From contig JAFGWA010000007.1 of the NCBI GenBank assembly GCA_016937715.1, positions 1-40,642 on the forward strand: a DNA stretch of 40,642 nucleotides. The letters are read 5' to 3'. The notes below the pieces were generated by a model that was not told the DNA's origin, did not search any database, and saw nothing but the letters and a program-made list of their open reading frames with translations. Position 1 is the first letter of the stretch; each line of letters begins with the position of its first letter. The position numbers were made by a program, and so were the translations under genes. Of this stretch, positions 24,801 through 33,774 are shown one piece after another. This DNA comes from Candidatus Goldiibacteriota bacterium (GTDB taxonomy: Bacteria; Oederibacteriota; PGYV01).

Positions 24801-25544
24801 ATGGACGGCGATTATCAGCTTAAGCTTGCGGTCTTTGAAGGGCCGTTTGACCTTCTTCTTTATTTAATAAGGAAGAACCAGATAGATATTTATGATATTC
24901 CCATAGCCAAGATAACAGAGGAATACCTTGAATACATTGATATGATGCGCAAGTTTAACCTTGAAGTGGCGACCGAATTTATAGTCATTGCAGCCACGCT
25001 GATTTATATAAAGGCAAAGATGCTGCTTCCTAAAGATGAACTGCTGCAGCAGGACGAAGAAGATCCAAGAATGGAACTGGTGCAGCACCTTCTTGAATAC
25101 AACACGTTCAAGGAAGTATCGGAAAAGATGAGGCTTTATGAAGCCAAAAAACGCGATATGTTTGAAAGGTTAAATCCGCTTAACATAAGCGCGGAAGACA
25201 AGGAATTGTCGCTGGATATTTACGCGCTGGCAAAAGCAATGGATTCAATTTTAGACAGACTGAAGGAAAGAAAACTGATAGTGATACCGGGCGAAGCCAT
25301 TAAGATAAAGGACAGGATGTATGAACTTCTGGATGTATTACAGACCGTGGATAATGTAAGTTTTTTTAATATGTGCGAGAAAAACAACAACAGGCTTTAT
25401 ATTGTGGCGCTGTTTATGGGCATACTGGAACTGTTAAGGCTTAAGGTTATCAGGGTTTATCAGGACTTTACGTTTGAGGATATAAGGATAGATATCATAG
25501 ACAGGAACTTTGACAGGGCAGTACTGCAGAACATGGGCGATTAG
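24801..25544 (+). CDS. scpA: Segregation and condensation protein A
   Basis: Kleisin subunit of the SMC-ScpAB condensin, which compacts and segregates chromosomes. The 247-residue protein starts with YQLKLAVFEGPFDLLLYLIRKNQIDIYDIPIAKIT, the standard ScpA N-terminus that binds the SMC neck. The acidic middle (LLQQDEEDPRMELVQHLLEY) and the C-terminal winged helix (VALFMGILELLRLKVIRVYQ) match the family. It lies directly after trpS and before scpB, as in many bacteria. The SMC gene itself is not in the window. Confidence 0.95.
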   Translation: MDGDYQLKLAVFEGPFDLLLYLIRKNQIDIYDIPIAKITEEYLEYIDMMRKFNLEVATEFIVIAATLIYIKAKMLLPKDELLQQDEEDPRMELVQHLLEYNTFKEVSEKMRLYEAKKRDMFERLNPLNISAEDKELSLDIYALAKAMDSILDRLKERKLIVIPGEAIKIKDRMYELLDVLQTVDNVSFFNMCEKNNNRLYIVALFMGILELLRLKVIRVYQDFTFEDIRIDIIDRNFDRAVLQNMGD

Positions 25545-25583
25545 CCGCAGGTTAAAAAGTGAAATCATAAGGACGGTAATAAA

Positions 25584-26486
25584 ATGGCAAAAATAGACAA
25601 TGACAGGATAATAGAGGCGCTTTTATTTGCAAGTGATAAACCCTTGCCGGTGCAGCTGCTGGCGCAGGTAATGGAGCTTCCGCATAAGGAAGTTGTTGCC
25701 GCTGTAGAGCAGCTGACAACAAGGCTTAAAGAGACGGATTCGCCCGTGACGTTAAAAGAAATAGCCGGCGGGTACGAACTGTTGACGCTTCCGGATTATG
25801 CCCCCTACATTAAAAAACTGTATAAAAATAAACTGATGTCGCGCCTTACCCGCGCCGCCCTTGAAGTGCTTGCGATTGTGGCGTACAAACAGCCTATTAC
25901 AAAGCAGGAAGTGGAAATAATAAGGGGTGTTAATTCTGATGGAGTTTATCATACGCTTTTGGAACGAAAACTTATTAAAATAGCCGGGCGTAAAGACGCT
26001 CCGGGAAGGCCGCTTTTATACAGCACCACCAAAGAGTTTATGCAGTATCTTGGCATTAACACGCTTGATGACCTGCCTAAACTTGATGAAATTAAAACAA
26101 TACTTGAAAAAGACGAATATATTGAAAAGTGGGAAGATAAAATAGAAGTGGCAAAAAATCAGACAATGATTAATTTTGATGATGAAGAAAAACAGAAATT
26201 GATGCACCGGCAGTCAACTGAAGATATGCTTGCCGAAGACGGCGAAATTCAGACTGACGCGGATGCGGCTGCGGATGCTGATGAAAACCTGAAAGCGGAA
26301 GATGAAGAAAAGGAAAATGTTCTGGATGAAGAACTGATACCGGAAACGCTTGAAGATGAAGAAGAGGACGAAGACGAAGATGGGGAAGAGGATGAGGATT
26401 ACGACGAAGACGACGAAGACGACGAAGACGACGAAGACGACGAAGATGATGAAGATGATGAAGATGATGAAGATGACAACAAATAG
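25584..26486 (+). CDS. scpB: Segregation and condensation protein B with a repeat-encoded acidic tail
   Basis: Winged-helix partner of ScpA in the condensin complex. Residues 1-175 hold the conserved tandem winged-helix domains, with LEVLAIVAYKQPITKQEVEIIRG and GRKDAPGRPLLYSTT near 140. After residue about 200 the sequence becomes acidic, and the last 30 residues are a run of Asp-Glu-Asp units. The typical ScpB is about 180-200 residues, so roughly 100 are extra. The tail is encoded by a 9-base tandem repeat (26403-26474) and may vary in length between strains. The conserved part looks functional. Confidence 0.93.
   Translation: MAKIDNDRIIEALLFASDKPLPVQLLAQVMELPHKEVVAAVEQLTTRLKETDSPVTLKEIAGGYELLTLPDYAPYIKKLYKNKLMSRLTRAALEVLAIVAYKQPITKQEVEIIRGVNSDGVYHTLLERKLIKIAGRKDAPGRPLLYSTTKEFMQYLGINTLDDLPKLDEIKTILEKDEYIEKWEDKIEVAKNQTMINFDDEEKQKLMHRQSTEDMLAEDGEIQTDADAAADADENLKAEDEEKENVLDEELIPETLEDEEEDEDEDGEEDEDYDEDDEDDEDDEDDEDDEDDEDDEDDNK
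26403..26474 (+). repeat. Tandem 9-bp repeat encoding Asp-Glu-Asp units in ScpB
   Basis: Eight units of GAC-GAA-GAC type occupy 72 bases. The first four use only GAC, the fifth is mixed, and the last three use only GAT (GAT-GAA-GAT), so the array looks like two expansions. The repeat stays in frame and ends just before the stop codon. Confidence 0.93.
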
Positions 26487-26517
26487 AATTTCAATGGGAA
26501 ATTTAAAGGAGTAATAT

Positions 26518-27273
26518 ATGATGAGGCTTCAGCAGTACATAGCACGCTGTGGTGTTACTTCGCGCAGAAAAGCGGAAGAACTTATGACACAGGGAAGGGT
26601 CACGGTAAACGGAAAGCATATACGTGAACTTGGTTTTAAAGTGGATGAAACAAAAGACGCTGTTAAAGTTGACGGAAAGTTATTAAGAAAAGAGACCCCT
26701 GCGTATATAATAATGCATAAACCTGAAGGGTGCGTGTGCACGGTTGCGGATGAAAAAGAGAGGCGCACAGTATTGGACCTGCTTCCGGTGCATGTGGTTG
26801 ACAAAGGCAGGCTTTTTCCTGTGGGAAGGCTGGATTACAACACCACCGGATGCCTGTTTCTTACAAATGACGGCGACTGGGCTAACAGAATAACCCATCC
26901 TAAATATAAAGTGGATAAAGTGTATATGGTGAAATTAAAAGGCAGGGCAGACACTAAACAGTTAGACCGCCTTAAAAGGGGGGTAACTGTAGATGGGGTG
27001 TATGTAAAGGCAAAAGAGGTGGCTCCGATACACAAAAATGAACAGAATGACGTACTTAGAATGGTTATTACACAGGGATTAAATCATCAGGTAAAAAATA
27101 TGTGCGCGGCGGTAGGTTTAAGCGTGGTCAGGTTAAAAAGAGAAAGCGTGGGAAGAATAAGCGTTGCCGGATTAAAACCGGGAGAATTCAGGTACCTTAC
27201 AAGGGATGAAATAGATACATTTGCCCCCCTAAAAAAAGAGGTGAAGCCCCGTGAAAAGAAAAAAAGACCTTAG
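26518..27273 (+). CDS. rluB: RsuA/RluB family pseudouridine synthase
   Basis: Modifies one uridine in rRNA; the neighbours and form fit RluB of 23S rRNA. The 251 residues include an S4 domain at 1-65 (RLQQYIARCGVTSRRKAEEL) and the catalytic motif GRLDYNTTGCLFLTNDGD near residue 105, where the Asp of RLD is the nucleophile. A basic Lys/Arg tail ends the chain. It follows scpB by 31 bases, a very common bacterial order (scpA-scpB-rluB). Two ATG codons in tandem make the exact start uncertain by one residue. It overlaps pheA by 23 bases. Confidence 0.93.
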   Translation: MMRLQQYIARCGVTSRRKAEELMTQGRVTVNGKHIRELGFKVDETKDAVKVDGKLLRKETPAYIIMHKPEGCVCTVADEKERRTVLDLLPVHVVDKGRLFPVGRLDYNTTGCLFLTNDGDWANRITHPKYKVDKVYMVKLKGRADTKQLDRLKRGVTVDGVYVKAKEVAPIHKNEQNDVLRMVITQGLNHQVKNMCAAVGLSVVRLKRESVGRISVAGLKPGEFRYLTRDEIDTFAPLKKEVKPREKKKRP

Positions 27274-28324
27274 CCAATACAGGAAACAGATTGACGCGGT
27301 GGATAAAGAGATAGTTACGCTTTTACACAACCGTGCTGAAAGCGTAAAAAAGATAGCGCAGTTTAAAACTTCTTCCAGTATGGAAGTCTATGACCCGGCA
27401 AGGGAAGCTGCGGTTCTGGAAAATTTGAAAAAAGTAAAAAAAGGCCCCTTCCCGTTAAAAGGAATTGAAGCTGTATATAATGAGATTTTTTCAGTATCAA
27501 GATATCTGCAGCGCGGGATAACAGTGGCTTATCTTGGGCCCGTTGCCACTTATTCGCATCTGGCAGCGGTAAAACGGTTTGGCAAAATGACAAATTACTC
27601 CCCTGCGGGCAGCATAAAAGAAGTTTTCTCTGAAGTGGAAAAAGGAAATGCTGATTACGGCTGCGTGCCCATAGAAAATTCCACGGAAGGCGCTGTAAAT
27701 TATACTTATGATATGTTCGCGGATTCAGACCTTAAAATATGTTCGGAAATACTTTTAAAGATAGAACACTGCCTTATTTCAAAAGAAAGCAGGCTTTCTG
27801 ATATTAAGACGCTTTTTGTACACCCTCAGACTTTGGGTCAGTGCAGGGTGTGGATAGAAAGTAATTTACCAAATGTGATTATTAAAGAGGTTTCCAGTAA
27901 TTCAAAATCCGCGATGGAAGCTTCAAAAACAAAAGGCGGCGCCGGAATAGCCGCGGAGCTTGCGGCGGAAATTTACGGGTTAAAAGTACTGGTAAAATCT
28001 GTACAGGATATGTCGGACAACTATACAAGGTTTTTTATAATCGGCAGAACTTTCAGTAAAAGGACGGGCAGGGATAAGACATCAATTATGGTTTCAATTA
28101 AAGACAAGCCGGGCGCGCTTTACAGGCTGTTGCAGCCCTTTGATAATTATCATGTAAATCTTTCCAATATAGAATCAAGGCCTTCCAAAAAAAAGGCGTG
28201 GGATTACCTGTTTTTTGTTGATGTGGAAGGTTACGCGGAAGATAAAAATGTAAAAGACGCGTTAAAAGCTGTTGAACGTGAAGCGGGTTCTGTAAAAGTA
28301 CTTGGTTCGTACCCAAGGTTCTGA
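27251..28324 (+). CDS. pheA: Bifunctional chorismate mutase/prephenate dehydratase (P-protein)
   Basis: Two steps of phenylalanine synthesis, from chorismate to phenylpyruvate. The 357-residue protein has a chorismate mutase domain at about 1-88 (YRKQIDAVDKEIVTLLHNRAE), a prephenate dehydratase domain at about 95-275 with VPIENSTEGAVN and DNYTRFFIIG, and a C-terminal ACT domain. ACT motifs KPGALYRLL and ESRP point to feedback inhibition by Phe. The start is GTG at 27251, preceded by AGAGGTG and overlapping the rluB end. No other aromatic-pathway gene is nearby. Confidence 0.95.
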   Translation: MKRKKDLSQYRKQIDAVDKEIVTLLHNRAESVKKIAQFKTSSSMEVYDPAREAAVLENLKKVKKGPFPLKGIEAVYNEIFSVSRYLQRGITVAYLGPVATYSHLAAVKRFGKMTNYSPAGSIKEVFSEVEKGNADYGCVPIENSTEGAVNYTYDMFADSDLKICSEILLKIEHCLISKESRLSDIKTLFVHPQTLGQCRVWIESNLPNVIIKEVSSNSKSAMEASKTKGGAGIAAELAAEIYGLKVLVKSVQDMSDNYTRFFIIGRTFSKRTGRDKTSIMVSIKDKPGALYRLLQPFDNYHVNLSNIESRPSKKKAWDYLFFVDVEGYAEDKNVKDALKAVEREAGSVKVLGSYPRF

Positions 28325-28362
28325 TTCTAAAAATATTAAATAATAAACAGATTGGAGAAAAA

Positions 28363-29382
28363 ATGGCAAAAAAACTTTCATACAAATCAGCAGGGGTAAA
28401 TATTGACGCGGCGGTTGGCGCGCTGGGTAAGGCGAAAGCGCATATAAAATCCACTTTTAATAAAAAAGTGGTGACGGATATAGGCAGCTACGGCGGCGTG
28501 TTTGATATGGGCGGCGGCAAATGTACCGTTGCCAGCACGGACGGCGTGGGCACCAAACTTAAAATTGCCCAGAATATTAACAAACACGATACCGTGGGGC
28601 AGGATATTGTAAACCACTGTATAAATGACATTCTTGTGATGGGAGCCAAGCCCCTGTTTTTTCTTGATTATTTTGGCTGCGGAAAACTTGAAGGCAAAGT
28701 GCTTGTGGATGTAATATCAGGAATGGCAAAAGCGTGCAGGGAAAACGGCACGGTGTTAATAGGCGGAGAGACCGCGGAGATGCCCGGCGTTTATAAAGAC
28801 GGCGAATATGACCTTGTGGGAACGATAGTCGGCGAAGTGGAAAAGAAAAAAATATTAACAGGGAAAAAAGTAAAACCGGGAAACGCGGTTATCGGTATTG
28901 GTTCTTATGGACTGCAGACCAACGGTTTTTCCCTTGCAAGGCGCGTGTTTGAAAACAAGAAAATACCTTATACAAAATATATTCCTGAATTAAAGACTAC
29001 TCTTGGGCTTGCGCTTTTGGAGCCTCACAGGTCGTTTTTTAAATCTGTTTATCCGCTTGTACAAAAAGGGCTTATTAACGCAATGTCGCACATAACCGGC
29101 GGAGGTTTTTATGATAATATAGTCCGCGTGCTTCCGGGTAATGTGGATTGTGTGATAAAAAAAGGTTCATGGGAAGTACTTCCCATTTTTAAAATGATAC
29201 AGAAACTTGGGGGGATAGAAGACAGGGAAATGCACCGTGTATTTAATATGGGTGTGGGAATGGTGCTTATTGTCCCGGCTGATAAGGCGAAAACAGTTGT
29301 TTCTTCGCTTAAAAAGTCAGGCGAGCGCGCTTGGCTTATAGGCAATATAACCAAAGGCGATAAAAAAGTTACCGTCGTTTAA
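28363..29382 (+). CDS. purM: Phosphoribosylformylglycinamidine cyclo-ligase (AIR synthetase)
   Basis: Fifth step of purine synthesis, ATP-dependent ring closure. The 339-residue protein contains the family hallmarks STDGVGTKLKIAQ near 63, CINDILVMGAKPLFFLDYF near 88, GGETAEMPGVY near 135 and SHITGGGFYDN near 240. It fits the usual length. The start at 28363 has TTGGAG upstream. No other purine gene is in the window. A weak terminator-like hairpin overlaps its stop codon (29362-29395). It comes just before a large glycosidase gene on the same strand. Confidence 0.96.
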   Translation: MAKKLSYKSAGVNIDAAVGALGKAKAHIKSTFNKKVVTDIGSYGGVFDMGGGKCTVASTDGVGTKLKIAQNINKHDTVGQDIVNHCINDILVMGAKPLFFLDYFGCGKLEGKVLVDVISGMAKACRENGTVLIGGETAEMPGVYKDGEYDLVGTIVGEVEKKKILTGKKVKPGNAVIGIGSYGLQTNGFSLARRVFENKKIPYTKYIPELKTTLGLALLEPHRSFFKSVYPLVQKGLINAMSHITGGGFYDNIVRVLPGNVDCVIKKGSWEVLPIFKMIQKLGGIEDREMHRVFNMGVGMVLIVPADKAKTVVSSLKKSGERAWLIGNITKGDKKVTVV

Positions 29383-29395
29383 CCGCAACTTTTTT
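29362..29395 (+). terminator. Weak terminator-like hairpin at the end of purM
   Basis: AAAAAAGTT (29362-29370) pairs with AACTTTTTT (29387-29395) around a 16-base loop containing the stop codon. The stem is AT-rich, but the T run is good. Confidence is low. Confidence 0.35.
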
Positions 29396-29457
29396 CGTCT
29401 TTGCGCGTTGTAATAAATAGATACAGGTTTGCCCGTCTTAACAAATAAGGAGTATCT

Positions 29458-32400
29458 ATGAAGAAGTGTTTTTTTGCCGCCATAATACTTTTAACTGTTT
29501 CCCCGCTGCATGCGGGCATGTTCAACTTTACCCTTCCGTGGGATGATGATTCCGATACAATAACCAACCTTAGTTATTTAAATCATAAACCCGCCGGTGT
29601 TTCCGGTTATGTAACTGCCGCGCCTGACGGCCATTTATACGTGAATTCCGGCGCTTCAAGAATAAAGTTTCTTGCGGTAAATGTCACTTCAAGCAACTGC
29701 TTTCCTGATAAGGCGGACGCGGATAAGATAGCGCGCAGGATGGCAAAATACGGAATAAACCTTGTGCGGTTTCATCTTGGGGATGCTTCGTGGGGGCAGT
29801 CATTCATTGATTACGCGGGATACGCGGATTCAAGGCATCTAAATGCGGCTAATCTTGATAAATTTGATTACTTTGTATCACGTTTAAAAGAACACGGCAT
29901 CTATTCAAATATAAATCTTCTTGCGGGGCGTGATTTTAGAAGCACGGACGGACTGCCCGCTTCTATAGATACAATGAACTGGAAAGATAAACAGACTCCT
30001 GCGATGTTTGACCCGGTAATGCTTGGACTTCAGATGGAATTCGCGTCCGGAATGCTTGACAGGACAAACGCGTACACGGGAATAAAATACACGCAGGACC
30101 CCGCGGTTGTATTTGTTGAAACCTGCAACGAACACGGCCTTATACACGCATGGCACAATTCACAGATGGATTTACTGCCGGCAGATTTTAACACGCAGCT
30201 TCAGGTAATGTGGAATTCATATCTTTCAGGCAAATATCCTTCTTTTGCGGCGCTTCAGGGGGCGTGGGGAATGTCGGCGCCATTGGGGGATGAAAAACTT
30301 TTAAACGGAGATTTTGCTTTGGGTTTGAACTCATGGAACAGGGAGTCAACCGCCCCGGCATCCGCCCTTTTTAGTGTTATTGCAAACGGCCTTGCACCCG
30401 GTAAAAATTCCTGTCAGGTGAACGTTTCCGCTTCAAGTACTGTTAACTGGCACGTTCAGCTTAATCAGGGTGTCACTTTAACCGCAGGCACCCCATATAC
30501 GCTTTCTTTTTCCGCAAAAGCAGACAGGGCTGCAACCGTGGATGTTATTGTACAGGAAGTCAACGGGGCGTGGCAGACATATTTTGAAAAGACTTTAAAT
30601 CTGACAACCGACTGGCAGCGGTTTGAATTTGTTTTTGCGGCAACAAAGACAACGATATCAGCAAGGGTGAATTTCACGGATATGGCAAAAGAGACAGCGG
30701 TGTATTCTTTTGCCGATGTTTCCTTCAGGCAGGGCGGTACAATTCCCGGTACTAACGTGGATGAAACTGATTTTGATTCCGTGAAAATATTCAAAGCTGC
30801 TGACAGGGCAGATAGGACTTTGGCTGCCAAAAATGACTGGGTGGATTTTTTATGGAAAAAAGAGGAGCATTACTGGGGCTCTATGAATAATTACATAAAA
30901 GTGTCGCTGTCCGCGAAGGCGCTGACCGTGGGTACGGTAATCGGAAATTCCACGCCTAATCTTATGAACCTGTTTGATGTCATTGACGCTCACGCTTACT
31001 GGCAGCACCCGTCATACGAGGGGGAACAATGGGTGACTCCGTGGTGGGTTAATAACTCGTCTGTATTATCAAGGAATGACGGAGGTACTATTTCCGCGTT
31101 GTCCATGAAAAGGGTGGAAGGAAAACCGTTTACGGTAACAGAATATAACCATCCGTTTCCAAATTCATTTAACGCGGAAGCGTACAGCGTGCTTGGGGCT
31201 TACGCGTCGTTTCAGGACTGGGACGCGATATACGCCTATACATACGGCGACGGCAATACAAACTGGAGCGAAAATAAATTAGACGGTTTTTTTGATGTGG
31301 ATATGGACCCTGGCAAATGGGCTAATATGCTTCACGCGGCTTTAATGTTCAGGCGTAATGATATATCGGCAGCATCGGCCAAAGTTACAGTACCAATTAC
31401 TACAGCGCAGGAGCTTGGCCTTTTAACCGGCGCCGGCCCATGGCGGTTAATTGACGCTCAGGATGCAGGCATGCCCCTTGCGGCATCGCTGATGCACGGT
31501 ACATCCATAATAGTGCAGGGCGGTGTTAATCCGGCAGGCGCGCTTTCTCCCGCGGATATCACTATACCCGGCGCGGGCATATATACATCTGATACCAATC
31601 AGTTAAACTGGAATTCATCCGCAGGGGTTTTAAAAATAGATTCCCCAAAGACAAAAGGCGTAATAGGAAATAATATCGGCGCGGAATATAACCTGTCAGG
31701 GGTAATTATAAGGCCGTTGTCTGCAATGCAGAACTGGTCTTCAATTATGATGAGCGTGGCGCAGGGCGGTACGTTTGCGTCAGGCGCGGAAAAAATATTT
31801 GTAACAGCATCAGGATTTTCTTCAAACACCGGGGTTAATTACAGGCTGTATCCTTCCGGGGCATCGGCTGGTTTTCCTCCTGCCGCTAATGCGGATATAA
31901 ATACAGCTTCATTTGGAACCGGGCCTACGACAACAGAAGGAATAGGCGCGGAATTTGTCTTGCCTTATGCTGCCGCGAATGTAAAAGTATATTCGCTTGA
32001 TAATACAGGCGTGCGGGTATTATCGCTGCCAATTTCGGATGAAGGCGGTAATGCCAAATTTCAGATAAGCGATACGCGCGGCGCTATATGGTATGAAATT
32101 GAAATATATCCCGGCCCCGCGCCTACTGATACATTTACGCTGACCCCGACAGTTACAAGGACTCCGGGCGGCCCAACAGAGACAGTAACGCCCACGGTTA
32201 CGCTTACCGTCACGGTTGGCGCATGGATAATAGATAACTGCGAAGATGGAAATAACGCGAATATGCTTGGAGGTTACTGGTATGATTATGCCGATGCTTT
32301 AAGCACAATAAATCCGCCTAAAGCTTCCGTATTCACAATGACATCGGGCGGTGCTGATACGCCATTATACTCCGCAAGAATATACGGCAGCGTTGCAGCG

Positions 32401-33267
32401 CAGCCGTCACCGGATGTTTATCCATCTGCCGGGCTTGGCGTAAATTTATACGCGGATTCTGGCGCGCCTGTATATCACGAAGAGGATGTTAATGGGTTTA
32501 CAGGAATTCGGTTTTATGTAAAGGGAGACGGCATGCAGTATACAATAAGACTGCCATATATATCCAATTTAGACGGCTCCACTTTGACCGGATATAATGA
32601 TTATAAATATACTTTTGCGGCGCCGGCTGACTGGACGCTTTTAGAAATACCTTTTTCATCGTTTACCCAGGATACCGGCTGGGGCACGCAGTACCCGCGT
32701 TCTACTGTGCTTGCGCACGTTTCGGCAGTTCAATGGCAGGTGCTTGGATATGACAGGGCTTTTGACTTGTATATAGATGATGTGGAATTTTATAACGCCC
32801 CGCCGCCGCCATCGCCAACCCCCACTATAACACTTACCGCTACGCCGACCTTATATTTAAGTAAAACAGCCACGGTTACTGTTTCTGTAACATCAACCAT
32901 TACTGTAACGCTGACAGCGGTAATTCCTTCGCATACCATTACTGCCACTGTTACAACTACACCGCTTCCTGCTATGCAGGCCGCGGATAATCTTGATGGT
33001 GTTTATATTTATCCGTCTGTATATGACGGCACAAACGGGCAAAAGGGAATAGTGTTTGCAAAACTTACACGAAATTCAGAGATACAGATATATAATCTTA
33101 GAGGAGAACTTGTGCATTCTGCGCGGGCAGATTCCCCGGATGGGACATATTTGTGGAAACTTGAAGGCAGAAGAAAAAACAGTAAAATAGCGCCTGGAAT
33201 ATATATATATGTAATAAAGGCGGATGATGAGGAGATAAAACATGGGAAGCTGGCAATAGTAAAGTAA
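29458..33267 (+). CDS. Large secreted multidomain glycoside hydrolase (clan GH-A-like) with CBMs and FlgD/T9SS-like C-terminus
   Basis: A 1269-residue exported enzyme. The signal peptide ends near residue 19. A TIM-barrel of clan GH-A type starts near 45 (FLAVNVTSSNCFPD); the acid/base is E225 in ETCNEHG and the nucleophile E562 in TVTEYNHPF. A CBM4/9-like jelly-roll (about 280-427) is inserted between them. A beta domain follows, then a Thr/Pro linker (about 888-921), a second CBM-like domain (about 922-1115, IIDNCEDGN start), a second Thr-rich linker (1117-1172) and a sorting-like end (1180-1269) finishing KLAIVK. It probably attacks plant or microbial polysaccharide; the substrate is unknown. 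Confidence 0.88.
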   Translation: MKKCFFAAIILLTVSPLHAGMFNFTLPWDDDSDTITNLSYLNHKPAGVSGYVTAAPDGHLYVNSGASRIKFLAVNVTSSNCFPDKADADKIARRMAKYGINLVRFHLGDASWGQSFIDYAGYADSRHLNAANLDKFDYFVSRLKEHGIYSNINLLAGRDFRSTDGLPASIDTMNWKDKQTPAMFDPVMLGLQMEFASGMLDRTNAYTGIKYTQDPAVVFVETCNEHGLIHAWHNSQMDLLPADFNTQLQVMWNSYLSGKYPSFAALQGAWGMSAPLGDEKLLNGDFALGLNSWNRESTAPASALFSVIANGLAPGKNSCQVNVSASSTVNWHVQLNQGVTLTAGTPYTLSFSAKADRAATVDVIVQEVNGAWQTYFEKTLNLTTDWQRFEFVFAATKTTISARVNFTDMAKETAVYSFADVSFRQGGTIPGTNVDETDFDSVKIFKAADRADRTLAAKNDWVDFLWKKEEHYWGSMNNYIKVSLSAKALTVGTVIGNSTPNLMNLFDVIDAHAYWQHPSYEGEQWVTPWWVNNSSVLSRNDGGTISALSMKRVEGKPFTVTEYNHPFPNSFNAEAYSVLGAYASFQDWDAIYAYTYGDGNTNWSENKLDGFFDVDMDPGKWANMLHAALMFRRNDISAASAKVTVPITTAQELGLLTGAGPWRLIDAQDAGMPLAASLMHGTSIIVQGGVNPAGALSPADITIPGAGIYTSDTNQLNWNSSAGVLKIDSPKTKGVIGNNIGAEYNLSGVIIRPLSAMQNWSSIMMSVAQGGTFASGAEKIFVTASGFSSNTGVNYRLYPSGASAGFPPAANADINTASFGTGPTTTEGIGAEFVLPYAAANVKVYSLDNTGVRVLSLPISDEGGNAKFQISDTRGAIWYEIEIYPGPAPTDTFTLTPTVTRTPGGPTETVTPTVTLTVTVGAWIIDNCEDGNNANMLGGYWYDYADALSTINPPKASVFTMTSGGADTPLYSARIYGSVAAQPSPDVYPSAGLGVNLYADSGAPVYHEEDVNGFTGIRFYVKGDGMQYTIRLPYISNLDGSTLTGYNDYKYTFAAPADWTLLEIPFSSFTQDTGWGTQYPRSTVLAHVSAVQWQVLGYDRAFDLYIDDVEFYNAPPPPSPTPTITLTATPTLYLSKTATVTVSVTSTITVTLTAVIPSHTITATVTTTPLPAMQAADNLDGVYIYPSVYDGTNGQKGIVFAKLTRNSEIQIYNLRGELVHSARADSPDGTYLWKLEGRRKNSKIAPGIYIYVIKADDEEIKHGKLAIVK

Positions 33268-33276
33268 GGGTATAAA

Positions 33277-33420
33277 TTTTAAGCAATAAGCTGATAAGCA
33301 TTTAAGCATAAGCGAAATTATAAAACACAGCGTTTCAAGACTTTAAGCAATTAAGCTAGAGCGAAACATTGTCTTTAAGTCTTCGCTTCTGCTTATTGCC
33401 TAACTGCTTATAGCTTAAAC
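33277..33420. repeat. Long imperfect inverted repeat rich in AAGC and AATAAGC motifs
   Basis: The left arm 33277-33316 and the right arm 33381-33420 are imperfect reverse complements over about 40 bases (roughly 80 percent by eye). An inner pair, AAGACTT at 33337-33343 and AAGTCTT at 33377-33383, is also complementary. The arms consist of repeated TTAAGC and ATAAGC words. It could form a large cruciform or RNA hairpin after the glycosidase gene; there is no clear T run directly after, apart from TTTTTTCTTT at 33421-33430. Confidence 0.6.
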
Positions 33421-33765
33421 TTTTTTCTTTCGAACATACGTGCATCCGTCCCTTGGCTTTATAGGGCTTGGGTATATTTTTTCAGCACGCGCCGCGAAAT
33501 TGGTATTCTTGTATCCGAACAAACGTGAAATCAACAGCCATGTTAATTCATTGGCAGCCGGGAACTTGCGTCACATCCGGATTTGCCGGCGCTGCATTAA
33601 ATAGCCCCTGCCGCATACATGCTGTGCTTGCGCGGCACGCACTAAAAAACACATCCAATCCCTGTGGTTTTCTTCTAATTTTTAAATCTCGAATTTTCGA
33701 TATCTGTTTTGTTCATACTTCCGACTCTCCGTGCATCTGTCCCTCCGTCCCTCGGTCTTTTTTTA
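33421..33765. other. Gene-poor gap with short repeats and possible decayed sequence
   Basis: No convincing gene lies here. CCGTGCATCTGTCCCT near 33729 resembles CGTGCATCCGTCCCT near 33439. A copy of the dispersed repeat is at 33470-33495. The middle part (about 33500-33670) is richer in G and C and gives broken reading frames on both strands, so it may be the remains of an old gene. The 101-residue frame over 33468-33773 has no features of a real protein. Confidence 0.5.
33470..33495 (+). repeat. Dispersed intergenic repeat, copy 2
   Basis: GGGTATATTTTTT followed by CAGCACGCGCCGC matches 7078-7104 with a few changes. See copy 1. Confidence 0.5.
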
Positions 33766-33774
33766 TGGTATAAT
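33766..33774 (+). promoter_or_regulatory. Extended -10 promoter of lemA-htpX
   Basis: TGGTATAAT at 33766-33774 fits the extended -10 form exactly and lies 30 bases before the lemA ATG. No clear -35 is seen. Confidence 0.6.

Noticed and set aside
26403-26474. Tandem repeat as a mobile or regulatory array
   Set aside because: It is in frame within scpB and codes for the acidic tail, so it is a coding microsatellite.
33277-33420. CRISPR-like array of AAGC words
   Set aside because: The repeat words are short, unequal and without constant spacers; there are no cas genes in the window.
33468-33773. 101-residue frame in the gap after the glycosidase
   Set aside because: Composition is atypical, it has no ribosome site, spans a repeat copy and runs through the lemA promoter.
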